This document shows positions 17,907 to 25,409 of a stretch of 64,000 nucleotides of DNA, in pieces. A model generated the notes under the pieces. That model was given only the letters and a program-made list of their open reading frames with translations, ran no database searches and was not told the DNA's origin. Position 1 is the stretch's first letter; each line of letters opens with the position of its first letter. This DNA comes from Gammaproteobacteria bacterium (GTDB taxonomy: Bacteria; Pseudomonadota; Gammaproteobacteria; Steroidobacterales; Steroidobacteraceae): positions 124,001-188,000 of the forward strand of contig VGUJ01000001.1 of the NCBI GenBank assembly GCA_016874235.1, read 5' to 3'. The translations under genes were made by a program, and so were the position numbers.

Positions 17907-18410
17907 TTATGGGGTGACACTCCGGTATACCTTCTGATTGTCGGTAGTGGAGTCGATGGAGACGGCCAGGCCGAGGACTTGCTTGTATCGAACGTCACAC
18001 TCCATGCAGCGCCCTTTGGCGCTACACCACCTTAGGCTTTTTCCGTCGAGGCGTCCCCAAAAATGACCGACGGGATCAAGATCGAACTCCCGCAGGAGTT
18101 CGATGAAGCTTCGGCTGTGCCGCAAGGGTGTATAGCGCCGCCAGGAGCCGGTCGGCTCGGGGGACTCTTCAAAATAATCGAGCGCCCAATCCTGCGTAGC
18201 ATGTCGGTAACGAAAGCGCGCAACCGGTGAGGGTAGCCAGGTTCCCTGAACGCCACAGATACGCCGAAGCTCGTGGATTACAGCGTGATCTTGTGCGATG
18301 CGATAGCCGATCAGCACGGTATTGCGCGCCGTGGGCGGGCAGATTCGAGCGCAATACGCCTCGAGTAAGCGTTCGACGAGGGTACGCGTATGTTGGGGAA
18401 CAGTCGTCAC
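17907..18410 (-). CDS. DUF3024 family protein
   Basis: A 167-residue protein whose middle (LPSPVARFRYRHATQDW, then LREFDLDPVGHFWGRLDGK) matches my memory of the DUF3024 pattern, which ends in DxDPxGxFWG. Start chosen: GTG at 18410, with GGAAG 6 nt upstream; the open frame to 18620 is Arg-rich shadow sequence. Beyond the usual domain end are about 40 more residues with three cysteines (RWCSAKGRCMECDVRYK), perhaps a small metal site. Its stop lies inside the readthrough tail of the converging TonB receptor. Function of the family is unknown. Confidence 0.7.
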   Translation of the reverse strand: MTTVPQHTRTLVERLLEAYCARICPPTARNTVLIGYRIAQDHAVIHELRRICGVQGTWLPSPVARFRYRHATQDWALDYFEESPEPTGSWRRYTPLRHSRSFIELLREFDLDPVGHFWGRLDGKSLRWCSAKGRCMECDVRYKQVLGLAVSIDSTTDNQKVYRSVTP

Positions 18411-18471
18411 GGTGCACTTCCGTCGGGCCAAGCCTAGCGCGAGGGCTGATCTGCCCGCTATCCTCGCGTCG

Positions 18472-18651
18472 ATGAGCGGTCGATCCCCCCTTTTCCACGA
18501 GGATGTCGGCGCTACGGTGCAGGCGGCTATCCCGCCGCGCCGTGTTCCGCTAGGAAAGCGCGTGTTCTGGCGCCTCGTGCTTTGGCTTATGAGAACATCG
18601 GTGGGGCGTTCGCTGATCACTCGTCGTTACAGTCCTCATCCGAGAAGCTGA
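18472..18651 (+). CDS. Hypothetical 59-residue protein
   Basis: A 59-residue frame (MSGRSPLFHEDVGATVQAA start, Arg-rich tail with KRVFWRLVLWLM) ending TGA only 3 nt before the GTG of the YdcZ-type transporter. That spacing implies translational coupling. The amphipathic Trp/Leu/Arg segment could lie on a membrane. I recognise no family. It may be a real small gene or only the leader of the transporter transcript. Confidence 0.35.
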   Translation: MSGRSPLFHEDVGATVQAAIPPRRVPLGKRVFWRLVLWLMRTSVGRSLITRRYSPHPRS

Positions 18652-18654
18652 TTC

Positions 18655-19098
18655 GTGCAAAGTTTTTCTATGCTGCTCGCTTTCCTGGTCGGTGCCGGGC
18701 TCGTCATTCAGGTGGGGCTCAACATGACGGTTAGTCGCGCACTCGGCGGTGCCGTATACGGGACACTGACCAATTTTTTAGTGGGGACCGCAGCAATCGC
18801 TGTTTTCATGTTGATGACGCGGCAAGCTTGGCCAGCGCGTGAGGCGTTCGCAGGCGTTCCAGCTTGGGCGTGGCTCGGGGGGTTGTTCGGAGCGCTCTAT
18901 GTTGCGGTAGCGACACTGGCAGGACCGCGACTCGGCGCCTTATTGCTGCTCGCTCTAACGGTTGCAGGGCAGATGCTGGCCTCCGTGATCGTCGATCACT
19001 TCGGCTTATTGGGATTTCCGCAGCACCCGGTCAGCCTCGGGCGAGTAGTGGGCATTGTTTTGCTGATCATTGGGATCTGGCTGGTCGCCACCCGCTAA
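18655..19098 (+). CDS. YdcZ/DUF606-type small DMT transporter
   Basis: A 147-residue membrane protein with five hydrophobic helices and the family segment GQMLASVIVDHFGLLGFPQHPVSLGR, quoted here only as GQMLASVIVDHFGLLG. Such proteins are half-size drug/metabolite transporters that probably dimerise in the inner membrane. GTG start, three bases after a 59-codon ORF. It ends 6 nt from the converging zur stop. Substrate unknown. Confidence 0.85.
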   Translation: MQSFSMLLAFLVGAGLVIQVGLNMTVSRALGGAVYGTLTNFLVGTAAIAVFMLMTRQAWPAREAFAGVPAWAWLGGLFGALYVAVATLAGPRLGALLLLALTVAGQMLASVIVDHFGLLGFPQHPVSLGRVVGIVLLIIGIWLVATR

Positions 19099-19104
19099 GG
19101 CCGG

Positions 19105-19617
19105 TCAGTCGGAATGCGAGTCCTCGCAGTCACCGCACAGGCCTTTGATTTCAAGCGACGTTGGCTCGATCCGGAATCCTGCTGCGAGTGATTTCTCGGC
19201 AAGCAAGCGGTTGATCTCCGGATCATCGATCTCCACGACACGATGGCACTTTCGGCAAACCAGAAACTGCGCGACGTGCGTACGCGCCGGTTTGTCGCAG
19301 CCGATGAATGCATTGAGTGAGTCGATGCGGTGCACCAGCCCGGCATCGATCAAAAATTCGAGGGCACGATAGACGGTAGGAGGCGCCGCCTTGTCCCGTT
19401 CTTTGGCGAGTTCGGCGAGGATCTCGTAGGCACCGATCGGTTCATGTGCTCGCCAGACGATTTCGAGAATTCTCCTTCGGACAGGGGTTAGGTTGAGCCC
19501 TCTATCGGCGCACACCTCCGCTGCGTTCCGCACAGCTTCGACGATACATGCCGCATGGTCGTGGCCCGCCGCATGTGAGTGCGCATGAGTGGATTCGAGA
19601 TCGCGGGGTTTGGCCAT
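19105..19617 (-). CDS. zur: Fur-family zinc uptake regulator Zur
   Basis: A 170-residue Fur superfamily repressor. It has a His-rich N-terminus (THAHSHAAGHDHAAC), the winged helix (RRRILEIVWRAHEPIGAYEIL) and PPTVYRALEFLIDAGLVHRI. The structural zinc site is formed by CRKC and CGDC. The arrangement and short acidic His tail fit Zur rather than Fur. The divergent cobW GTPase gene begins 24 bases from its start codon, so one very compact control region serves both. Zur with zinc represses low-zinc response genes, and cobW homologues are typical members of that regulon. Assignment of Zur over Fur/PerR is by motif and context. Confidence 0.88.
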   Translation of the reverse strand: MAKPRDLESTHAHSHAAGHDHAACIVEAVRNAAEVCADRGLNLTPVRRRILEIVWRAHEPIGAYEILAELAKERDKAAPPTVYRALEFLIDAGLVHRIDSLNAFIGCDKPARTHVAQFLVCRKCHRVVEIDDPEINRLLAEKSLAAGFRIEPTSLEIKGLCGDCEDSHSD

Positions 19618-19621
19618 GCCT

Positions 19622-19638
19622 TACGTTATCATGTGACC
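19622..19638. promoter_or_regulatory. Possible Zur operator
   Basis: TACGTTATCATGTGAC in the 24-bp gap between divergent zur and cobW keeps GTTAT, AT and a terminal AC of the proteobacterial Zur box (TGTTATAATATCACA in E. coli znu). The match is partial and the gap is unusually short, so promoters must extend into the flanking genes. Low confidence. Confidence 0.25.
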
Positions 19639-19641
19639 CCT

Positions 19642-21042
19642 ATGGCGACCACGGATCGGGTGCCCGTCACCGTCCTGACGGGATTCTTGGGGTCTGGAAA
19701 GACCACGCTGCTCAATCGCATCCTCTCTGAGAACCACGGCAAGCGCATCGCCGTGATCGAGAACGAATTTGGCGAGGTGGGAGTCGATCACCAGCTCGTC
19801 ATCGGTGCCGAAGAGGAGATCTTCGAGACTAATAACGGCTGTATTTGTTGCACGGTCCGGGGCGACCTCTTGCGTATCCTCGGGCAGCTGCTGAAGCGTC
19901 GCGACAAGTTCGACTACATCATCGTCGAAACTACGGGCATGGCCGACCCGGGTCCCGTCGCACAGACCTTTTTCCTTGACGACGACTTCAAGCGGCAGTT
20001 TCTGCTCGATGTCATCGTTACGGTGATCGATGCACGGCACATCGAAAAACATCTCGATGAGATGAAAGAGCCTGGCGAGCAAGTCGCTTTTGCCGACGTG
20101 ATCCTCCTCAATAAAACTGACCTTGTGACCGAGTCTGAACTCGAGCGTATCGAGCGTCGGATTCGGGCGATGAACGGCACAGCAAAGATTTTCCGTACTC
20201 AAAATGCCAATGTACCCATCGATCGGGTACTCGATGTGGGCGCCTTCGACTTACAACGCGCCTTGGCGGTGGATGGAAGTTTTCTGGAGCCTGAGTATCT
20301 GTTCGAGTGGGGTGGAATGTATGAGTTACTCGCCGGCCGATTCACGCTGCGAACCGGTTCTGAAGCGCATGCCCACCACGATCACCATCACGAGCATGAC
20401 CACGACCACGATCATCATGGCCATGATCATGCGCACGCCGGCGGCCTCGGTCTCGTGATGCTAGCGGCGTCCGCAGCGGACGCTGTGGCACTCGATGCGT
20501 CGATCGAGCCAGCCGTCAGGGCCTTCGCCGAAGAGGCGAAAACGGTTGCCTGCGGGGGGCACATCGTGCCGGGCAATACGCGATATGCCATCGATGTCGA
20601 TCACGACGGCAGCCATTTCGACATCGAGGTGTCCAAGGCGGGCGCCTACGCCGTTTTCTGCGAGCATGCTCCGGCAGAATTCGATTTGCGTATCGACGGC
20701 GTTCGACCGGCGGCTCAGCGCGCATTCGCATCGCATCATCACGACGAGGAGATTTCGTCGATCGGTATCAGTGACCCCCGTCCCCTTGACGCGAAGAAGG
20801 TAAACGACTGGCTGTCTTATCTGTTGCAGAGTCGTGGCGCCGATATTTTTCGTATGAAAGGCGTGTTGTCACTCGAGGGTGAAGATCGTCGTTACGTTTT
20901 TCACGGCGTACACATGATGTTCGATGGGCAGCTCGAGCGGCCGTGGCCGTCCGGCGCGATGCGGCGGAACACACTGGTCTTTATCGGACGAAAACTTGAT
21001 CGGCAAGAGCTCGAGGCCGGATTCCACTCCTGCACCGCGTGA
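19642..21042 (+). CDS. CobW/COG0523 G3E GTPase, zinc metallochaperone type
   Basis: A 466-residue GTPase. Walker A is GFLGSGKTT (14-22), the metal motif is CICC (67-70, within NNGCICCTVRGDL), and guanine specificity is NKTD. A His/Asp-rich run (about 243-266) likely binds zinc. About 110 residues of unassigned sequence follow (including VACGGHIVPGNTRYAIDVD), then the CobW C-terminal domain (KVNDWLSYLLQSRGADIFRMKG). The insertion is not usual. Start at MATTDRVPVTVLTGF, with almost no leader. Divergent from zur and overlapping the WD40 gene (GTGA). Expected role: delivering zinc to a client enzyme when zinc is scarce; the M20 hydrolase two genes on is a candidate. Confidence 0.9.
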   Translation: MATTDRVPVTVLTGFLGSGKTTLLNRILSENHGKRIAVIENEFGEVGVDHQLVIGAEEEIFETNNGCICCTVRGDLLRILGQLLKRRDKFDYIIVETTGMADPGPVAQTFFLDDDFKRQFLLDVIVTVIDARHIEKHLDEMKEPGEQVAFADVILLNKTDLVTESELERIERRIRAMNGTAKIFRTQNANVPIDRVLDVGAFDLQRALAVDGSFLEPEYLFEWGGMYELLAGRFTLRTGSEAHAHHDHHHEHDHDHDHHGHDHAHAGGLGLVMLAASAADAVALDASIEPAVRAFAEEAKTVACGGHIVPGNTRYAIDVDHDGSHFDIEVSKAGAYAVFCEHAPAEFDLRIDGVRPAAQRAFASHHHDEEISSIGISDPRPLDAKKVNDWLSYLLQSRGADIFRMKGVLSLEGEDRRYVFHGVHMMFDGQLERPWPSGAMRRNTLVFIGRKLDRQELEAGFHSCTA

Positions 21043-22076
21043 AGCAGCCCACCGCCATCCTCGAGCCGCGCGGTAGCGTTGCCCTCGACGATTACGTTGT
21101 CGAGGTATCGTGGTCTGCCGACTCTCGGCGATTGGCCGTCGCGGGCGGAGAAGGCAAAGTGTTCCTGCTCTCGCACGATGCATCAGCTATGACGGCGCGT
21201 ACGGTGGGTGAACACGGGATGGGGGCGATCACCGTCGCTTGGCAGCCGCGCGGAGAGGCGTTCGTCACGAGTGGCCAAGACTCTCGTATCGCGCTCTACG
21301 ATGCCGCGGGTAATCGTGTTTCGGAGCAGCGTCCGGCGATGGCCTGGACGACTACGATGGTGTGGACCTCGGATGGAAAACGGTTGGCGACAGCCGCGGG
21401 TAAGCAGATCACGCTTTGGTCGCCATCGCTCGAAAAAGAGCACGTGTTTGCACCGCTATCCTCGACGGTCGTCGCGTTGGGTTGGGACAAGCCCGGTCGT
21501 GATCTCGGCGCCGCAATCAACGGCGGCCTCGTCGTACATCGCGTCGAACCACCGAGATTCCAGATGCGTCACTATAAGTGGACTGCGCCATGTCTGGCGG
21601 TAGCCTTCAGCCCTAATGCTCGATATCTTGCGACGGGAACTCAGGATGGTTCGGTTCATTTTTGGCATCTGTCGACCGGGCGCGACTCGCAGATGCGGGG
21701 CTACCCTTCCAAAGTTGAGCACGTGTCCTGGAGCGGTGACTCGCGTTATCTGGCGACGGCTGCCGACGATCAGGTCGTCGTGTGGGACTTCAGTGGAAAG
21801 GGACCCGAAGGTTCGCGCCCTCTACAACTGCGTGGGCATACCGATCGCATCGAGTGTGTAGCGTTTCAGCCTGCGGGAAATCATCTTGTCACCGGCGGTC
21901 GCGATTGGCGCGTGTCGCTTTGGTTACCTGGAAAATCGTCCGCAGCGCTCGATGCGCAACTGACGGACTCCGAACCGACCTGTCTTAGATGGTCGCCAGA
22001 TGGGCGCTTTATCGCTGTCGGCGAGCGTAACGGAAAGCTATCAGTCTTCGAACTCGTTCGTATTGCGGGAGGATGA
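21039..22076 (+). CDS. WD40 beta-propeller protein in the cobW operon
   Basis: A 345-residue protein made almost wholly of WD40-type repeats, with clear blades such as VSWSADSRRLAVAGGEG, VAFSPNARYLATGTQDGSV and VAFQPAGNHLVTGGRDWRV. About seven repeats fit one propeller. No leader or membrane segment, so it is probably cytoplasmic. GTG start overlaps the cobW stop (GTGA), and its own stop overlaps the M20 gene start (ATGA). WD40 propellers are usually protein-binding scaffolds; wedged between a zinc GTPase and a zinc-dependent hydrolase it may hold the two together. No catalytic residues seen. Confidence 0.9.
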   Translation: MKQPTAILEPRGSVALDDYVVEVSWSADSRRLAVAGGEGKVFLLSHDASAMTARTVGEHGMGAITVAWQPRGEAFVTSGQDSRIALYDAAGNRVSEQRPAMAWTTTMVWTSDGKRLATAAGKQITLWSPSLEKEHVFAPLSSTVVALGWDKPGRDLGAAINGGLVVHRVEPPRFQMRHYKWTAPCLAVAFSPNARYLATGTQDGSVHFWHLSTGRDSQMRGYPSKVEHVSWSGDSRYLATAADDQVVVWDFSGKGPEGSRPLQLRGHTDRIECVAFQPAGNHLVTGGRDWRVSLWLPGKSSAALDAQLTDSEPTCLRWSPDGRFIAVGERNGKLSVFELVRIAGG

Positions 22077-23416
22077 TGATGCGACTCGAAGGCTTCAACA
22101 TGGCGCTCATTGCCTGGCTTTTTCTTGCTTCATTCGCGAGCGCTGAAAATCTAGATACAAGATTGGCGACTGCGATCACAACACTTGAGCCTCGCGTCAT
22201 CGAGTGGCGCCGTGATCTTCACCAAAATCCCGAACTGTCGAATCGAGAGTTCCGTACCTCCAAGGTCGTTGCGGACCATCTAAAGCGTCTCGGCCTCGAA
22301 GTTCAGACCGGGATCGCTAAGACGGGGATCGTCGGCGTGCTCAAGGGCGGTAAGCCTGGACCCACCATCGCGTTGCGTGCGGACATGGACGCCTTGCCCG
22401 TCGTCGAACAGACGGATGTTCCATTTCGATCACGCGTGACGACGACGTACCGAAATCAAACAGTGGGCGTCATGCATGCCTGTGGCCACGACGTCCATAC
22501 CTCCGTGTTGATGGGGCTTGCCGAAGCGTTCGTCAGCATGAGAGCAGATCTGCCCGGCACCGTGATTTTTTTGTTTCAGCCCGCCGAAGAAGGTGCACCA
22601 GAAGGTGAAGAAGGCGGGGCCTCACTCATGATCGAGGAGGGGGTGCTCCAGCGTCATCGTCCTGAGGCGGTGTTTGGTCTGCACGTTTTCGCGAATATGC
22701 CTACAGGACTGATTGGTTATCGCGGCGGACCGCTGATGGCAGGTTCTGATACCTTCCGGATCGTCGTCAAAGGTAAGCAGACTCACGGGGCGCGACCTTG
22801 GGTTGGAATAGATCCGATCGTCGTGTCATCGCAGATCGTCGGCGCCTTACAGACAGTGGTCAGTCGTCAGACCGATATCACCCTCAACCCGGCCGTCGTC
22901 ACGGTCGGGGCAATCAAGGGCGGAGTGAGATTCAACATCGTGCCCGATGATGTCGAGATGCTCGGCACGATCCGTACCTTCGATCCGCAGCAGCGTTCGA
23001 TGGTCATCAAAAACATCGACCGAATGGTGACGAATATCGCCGAAGCGAGCGGGGCGACGGCCACCTTCGAGATTCAACCCGGTAGCAACCCCGTGGTTCG
23101 TAACGACCCGATGCTGACCGAGAGAGTGCTTCCCTCGCTGAGGAAAGCGGCAGGCGCAAACAGCGTACGAGCGGTTCCGCTCGTCACCGGAGCCGAAGAC
23201 TTCGCCTTCTTCGCAGAAAAAGTTCCGAGTTTCTTTTTCTTTGTCGGTGTGACGCCGCGTGATCAGAACATGCTCACGGCAGCATCCAATCATTCGCCGC
23301 TATTTTATGTGGACGAAACAGCAATCCCGATTGCGAGCCGCGCTTTTGGACAGCTTGCTCTCGACTACCTGGTTGCAGGCGCCGCCGGTGAACCAGCCGT
23401 GCAGTCTTCGAGGTAG
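22073..23416 (+). CDS. M20-family metal-dependent amidohydrolase, secreted
   Basis: A 447-residue M20D-type amidohydrolase (hippurate/IAA-amino-acid hydrolase group). It opens with a Sec leader (MALIAWLFLASFASAEN), so it acts in the periplasm or outside. Metal-binding segments: RADMDALPV, HACGHDVHT, QPAEEGAPEGEEGGA and a late His in ASNHSPLFYVDE. The dimerisation lid (KGKQTHGARPW) is complete. The enzyme needs two divalent metals, commonly zinc. Third gene of cobW-WD40-M20, overlapping the WD40 stop by 4 nt. Stop is TAG with converging coding sequence close behind, so that TAG is a true terminator. Natural substrate unknown, probably an N-acyl amino acid. Confidence 0.93.
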   Translation: MMMRLEGFNMALIAWLFLASFASAENLDTRLATAITTLEPRVIEWRRDLHQNPELSNREFRTSKVVADHLKRLGLEVQTGIAKTGIVGVLKGGKPGPTIALRADMDALPVVEQTDVPFRSRVTTTYRNQTVGVMHACGHDVHTSVLMGLAEAFVSMRADLPGTVIFLFQPAEEGAPEGEEGGASLMIEEGVLQRHRPEAVFGLHVFANMPTGLIGYRGGPLMAGSDTFRIVVKGKQTHGARPWVGIDPIVVSSQIVGALQTVVSRQTDITLNPAVVTVGAIKGGVRFNIVPDDVEMLGTIRTFDPQQRSMVIKNIDRMVTNIAEASGATATFEIQPGSNPVVRNDPMLTERVLPSLRKAAGANSVRAVPLVTGAEDFAFFAEKVPSFFFFVGVTPRDQNMLTAASNHSPLFYVDETAIPIASRAFGQLALDYLVAGAAGEPAVQSSR

Positions 23417-23454
23417 TCGCTACGGCTGTTTCGCGGACAGAGCAGGCAGCAGTT

Positions 23455-23928
23455 TTACGCTGAAGGGGAGCTGCGCTTGATTTCTGCAGCACGCTTCACG
23501 GCAGCGCGAATTCGGGGATAAGTGCCGCACCGACAAAGATTGCCATTCATCGCGGCATCGATGTCGTCGTCTGACGGGTTAGGCTTTGCTTCAAGGAGAG
23601 CCGCTGCCGCCATGATCTGACCCGACTGACAATAGCCACACTGTACGACGTCGAGTTCGAGCCAGGCTTTTTGTACGGGATGGGATGCGTCAGCGCCCGA
23701 CAGGCTTTCGATGGTCCGGATCTCCGCCGTGCCAACGGCCGATACCGGTGTCACACACGAACGAATCGGCTGACCATCGAGGTGAACGGTGCATGCGCCG
23801 CACTGAGCGATCCCACAGCCGTACTTGGTTCCGGTCAGTTTCAGCACATCGCGGATGACCCACAGTAGTGGCGCATCGGGTTCGACATCGGTCTCTCGGA
23901 CCACTCCGTTCACTTTGAGACTGATCAC
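23455..23928 (-). CDS. [2Fe-2S] subunit of a xanthine-oxidase-family hydroxylase (IorA/CoxS type)
   Basis: A 157-residue small subunit. The N-terminal plant-type ferredoxin cluster is CGIAQCGAC with a later Cys (RSC). The C-terminal helical domain holds the second cluster in [10 protein letters not shown] and NLCRCGTY. Such proteins pass electrons from a molybdopterin large subunit (isoquinoline 1-oxidoreductase, aldehyde dehydrogenase). Here no large subunit is adjacent: the M20 gene converges downstream and the beta-CASP gene diverges upstream. It must pair with a partner encoded elsewhere or be a relic. The sequence itself looks intact. Confidence 0.92.
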   Translation of the reverse strand: MISLKVNGVVRETDVEPDAPLLWVIRDVLKLTGTKYGCGIAQCGACTVHLDGQPIRSCVTPVSAVGTAEIRTIESLSGADASHPVQKAWLELDVVQCGYCQSGQIMAAAALLEAKPNPSDDDIDAAMNGNLCRCGTYPRIRAAVKRAAEIKRSSPSA

Positions 23929-23997
23929 GCAGATTCTCCGGGTAACATTTAGCTGACGGTTGGACTATACCCAAGTTGACGTCTCGGGAGATCAGGC

Positions 23998-25086
23998 TTG
24001 GAGATCGAATTCTTCGGCGCGGCAGGTGAAGTAACGGGGTCCTGTCATATCCTTCGGGTCAACGGACAGACTCTACTCGTCGACTGCGGCCTGGTGCAGG
24101 GCGGTCGGGATGCCACTCGCCGCAACCGCTTTGACTTCCCGTTCGATCCTGCACACATAGACGCTGTTCTGCTCACGCATGCCCATATCGATCATTGCGG
24201 ACGACTGCCCCTGCTGGTCAAGAGGGGCTTCCGTGGTCCGATCTACACGAATGCAGCGTGCCGTGATTTGCTGCCGCTACTGCTCCGTGATACCGCAGAT
24301 CTTGCGGCGCGCGAGTCCGAGAGACGTGCGCGGCGGGCTGATGATCACGAGCCGATTGTCGAGCCTTTGTTTGATCTTGAGGACGTTAAGCGCACTCTAA
24401 AGTTGGTACGTGCGCTGCGTTACGACACGGAGTACGCGCCATTCCCAGGCGTTTCACTCAGGATACGAGACGCCGGACACATACTGGGCTCCAGCAGTCT
24501 CGATGTGGCGTGCACCGAGAATGGAGTGACAAAGCACGTCGTTTTCAGCGGTGATGTCGGTCAGTATGACTCTCCTATCCTTCTCGATCCCTTTCGCTTC
24601 GATTTGGCAGATGTGATTCTGATGGAGAGCACGTACGGCGATCGACTTCATCATCGCCGGGAAGACACAATCAAAGAAATTGGTGAGATTATTCGGGAGG
24701 CAGATCAAGACAACGGGAACGTCGTGGTACCGGCTTTCGCTGTCGGCCGTAGTCAGGAAATTCTTTATCTGCTCGGGCAACATTTTCGTGAGTGGGGACT
24801 CGCACGCTGGAAGATTTCCTCGACAGCCCTATGGCCATCGAAGCAAGCAAAGTCTATTGGGCGCATGCGGATCGATTCGATGACGAAGCGCGGCGAGTTC
24901 GAGCGACTTTTGAGTCGATGCCGGAGCTTCCCAATCTATGTCTGTGTAAAACCCCGCAGCAGTCACGTGAGGTCAATTCGATTCGGGCTCGGGCATTCAT
25001 CATTGCGGGCAGCGGCATGTGCAATGGTGGGCGCATCCTGCATCACTTCCTTAAAAACCTGGAGCGTCCGGAATGTCACGTCATGA
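23998..25086 (+). CDS. MBL/beta-CASP RNA-processing nuclease, 5' part (frameshifted)
   Basis: A metallo-beta-lactamase-fold ribonuclease of the CPSF/YSH1 type. Metal motifs are complete: HAHIDHCGRLP, AGHILGSSSL and FSGDVGQ. The beta-CASP domain begins with LMESTYGDRLHH. The frame is right up to about residue 273 (REWGLARWKI); after that it reads non-family sequence to the stop at 25086. Correct sequence resumes in another frame (FLDSPMAIEASKVYW). One missing T in the ATTT run at 24814-24817 would restore KIFLDSPMAIEA. Start is TTG at 23998 with GGGAG upstream. Either a true frameshift pseudogene or a base-call error. Confidence 0.75.
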   Translation: MEIEFFGAAGEVTGSCHILRVNGQTLLVDCGLVQGGRDATRRNRFDFPFDPAHIDAVLLTHAHIDHCGRLPLLVKRGFRGPIYTNAACRDLLPLLLRDTADLAARESERRARRADDHEPIVEPLFDLEDVKRTLKLVRALRYDTEYAPFPGVSLRIRDAGHILGSSSLDVACTENGVTKHVVFSGDVGQYDSPILLDPFRFDLADVILMESTYGDRLHHRREDTIKEIGEIIREADQDNGNVVVPAFAVGRSQEILYLLGQHFREWGLARWKISSTALWPSKQAKSIGRMRIDSMTKRGEFERLLSRCRSFPIYVCVKPRSSHVRSIRFGLGHSSLRAAACAMVGASCITSLKTWSVRNVTS

Positions 25087-25409
25087 TCACGGGCTTTCAG
25101 GCGCCGGGGACGCTGGGTCGTCGGTTGGTCGACCGGGCCTCGGAAGTCCGTATCCATGGGCAAACGCTACGCCTGCGCGTGAAGGTCCATACGGTCGGTG
25201 GCCTGTCCGCTCATGGAGACCAAGGCGATCTTCTTCGGTGGTACGGCTCCTTTGCCGGTCGACCTTTGGTATGTCTCGTGCACGGCGAGCTCGAACCTGC
25301 CCATGCGCTGCAACAAAAGATAGACAAACTGGGCGGTAAGGCTATCGTGCCAAAACCGGGGGCGAGACTGAATCTCGCCACCATGACTATGACATCGAGG
25401 TCCGAATGA
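24792..25409 (+). CDS. MBL/beta-CASP RNA-processing nuclease, 3' part
   Basis: The continuation of the nuclease in the +2-shifted frame. From FLDSPMAIEASKVYW onward it has beta-CASP motif B (SGMCNGGRILHHF) and motif C (VGGLSAHGDQGDLLRW), whose His residues complete the active site. The first eight residues (MGTRTLED) are out-of-frame translation of the 5' part, so the listed ATG is not a real start. It overlaps the transporter ATG by 4 nt (ATGA). Only together with the 5' part would it be active. Confidence 0.75.
   Translation: MGTRTLEDFLDSPMAIEASKVYWAHADRFDDEARRVRATFESMPELPNLCLCKTPQQSREVNSIRARAFIIAGSGMCNGGRILHHFLKNLERPECHVMITGFQAPGTLGRRLVDRASEVRIHGQTLRLRVKVHTVGGLSAHGDQGDLLRWYGSFAGRPLVCLVHGELEPAHALQQKIDKLGGKAIVPKPGARLNLATMTMTSRSE

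Noticed and set aside
20365-20440. CAT/GAC-rich repeat as a possible CRISPR-like or tandem repeat
   Set aside because: It is coding low complexity for the His/Asp-rich metal-binding stretch of CobW; no spacers or regular units.
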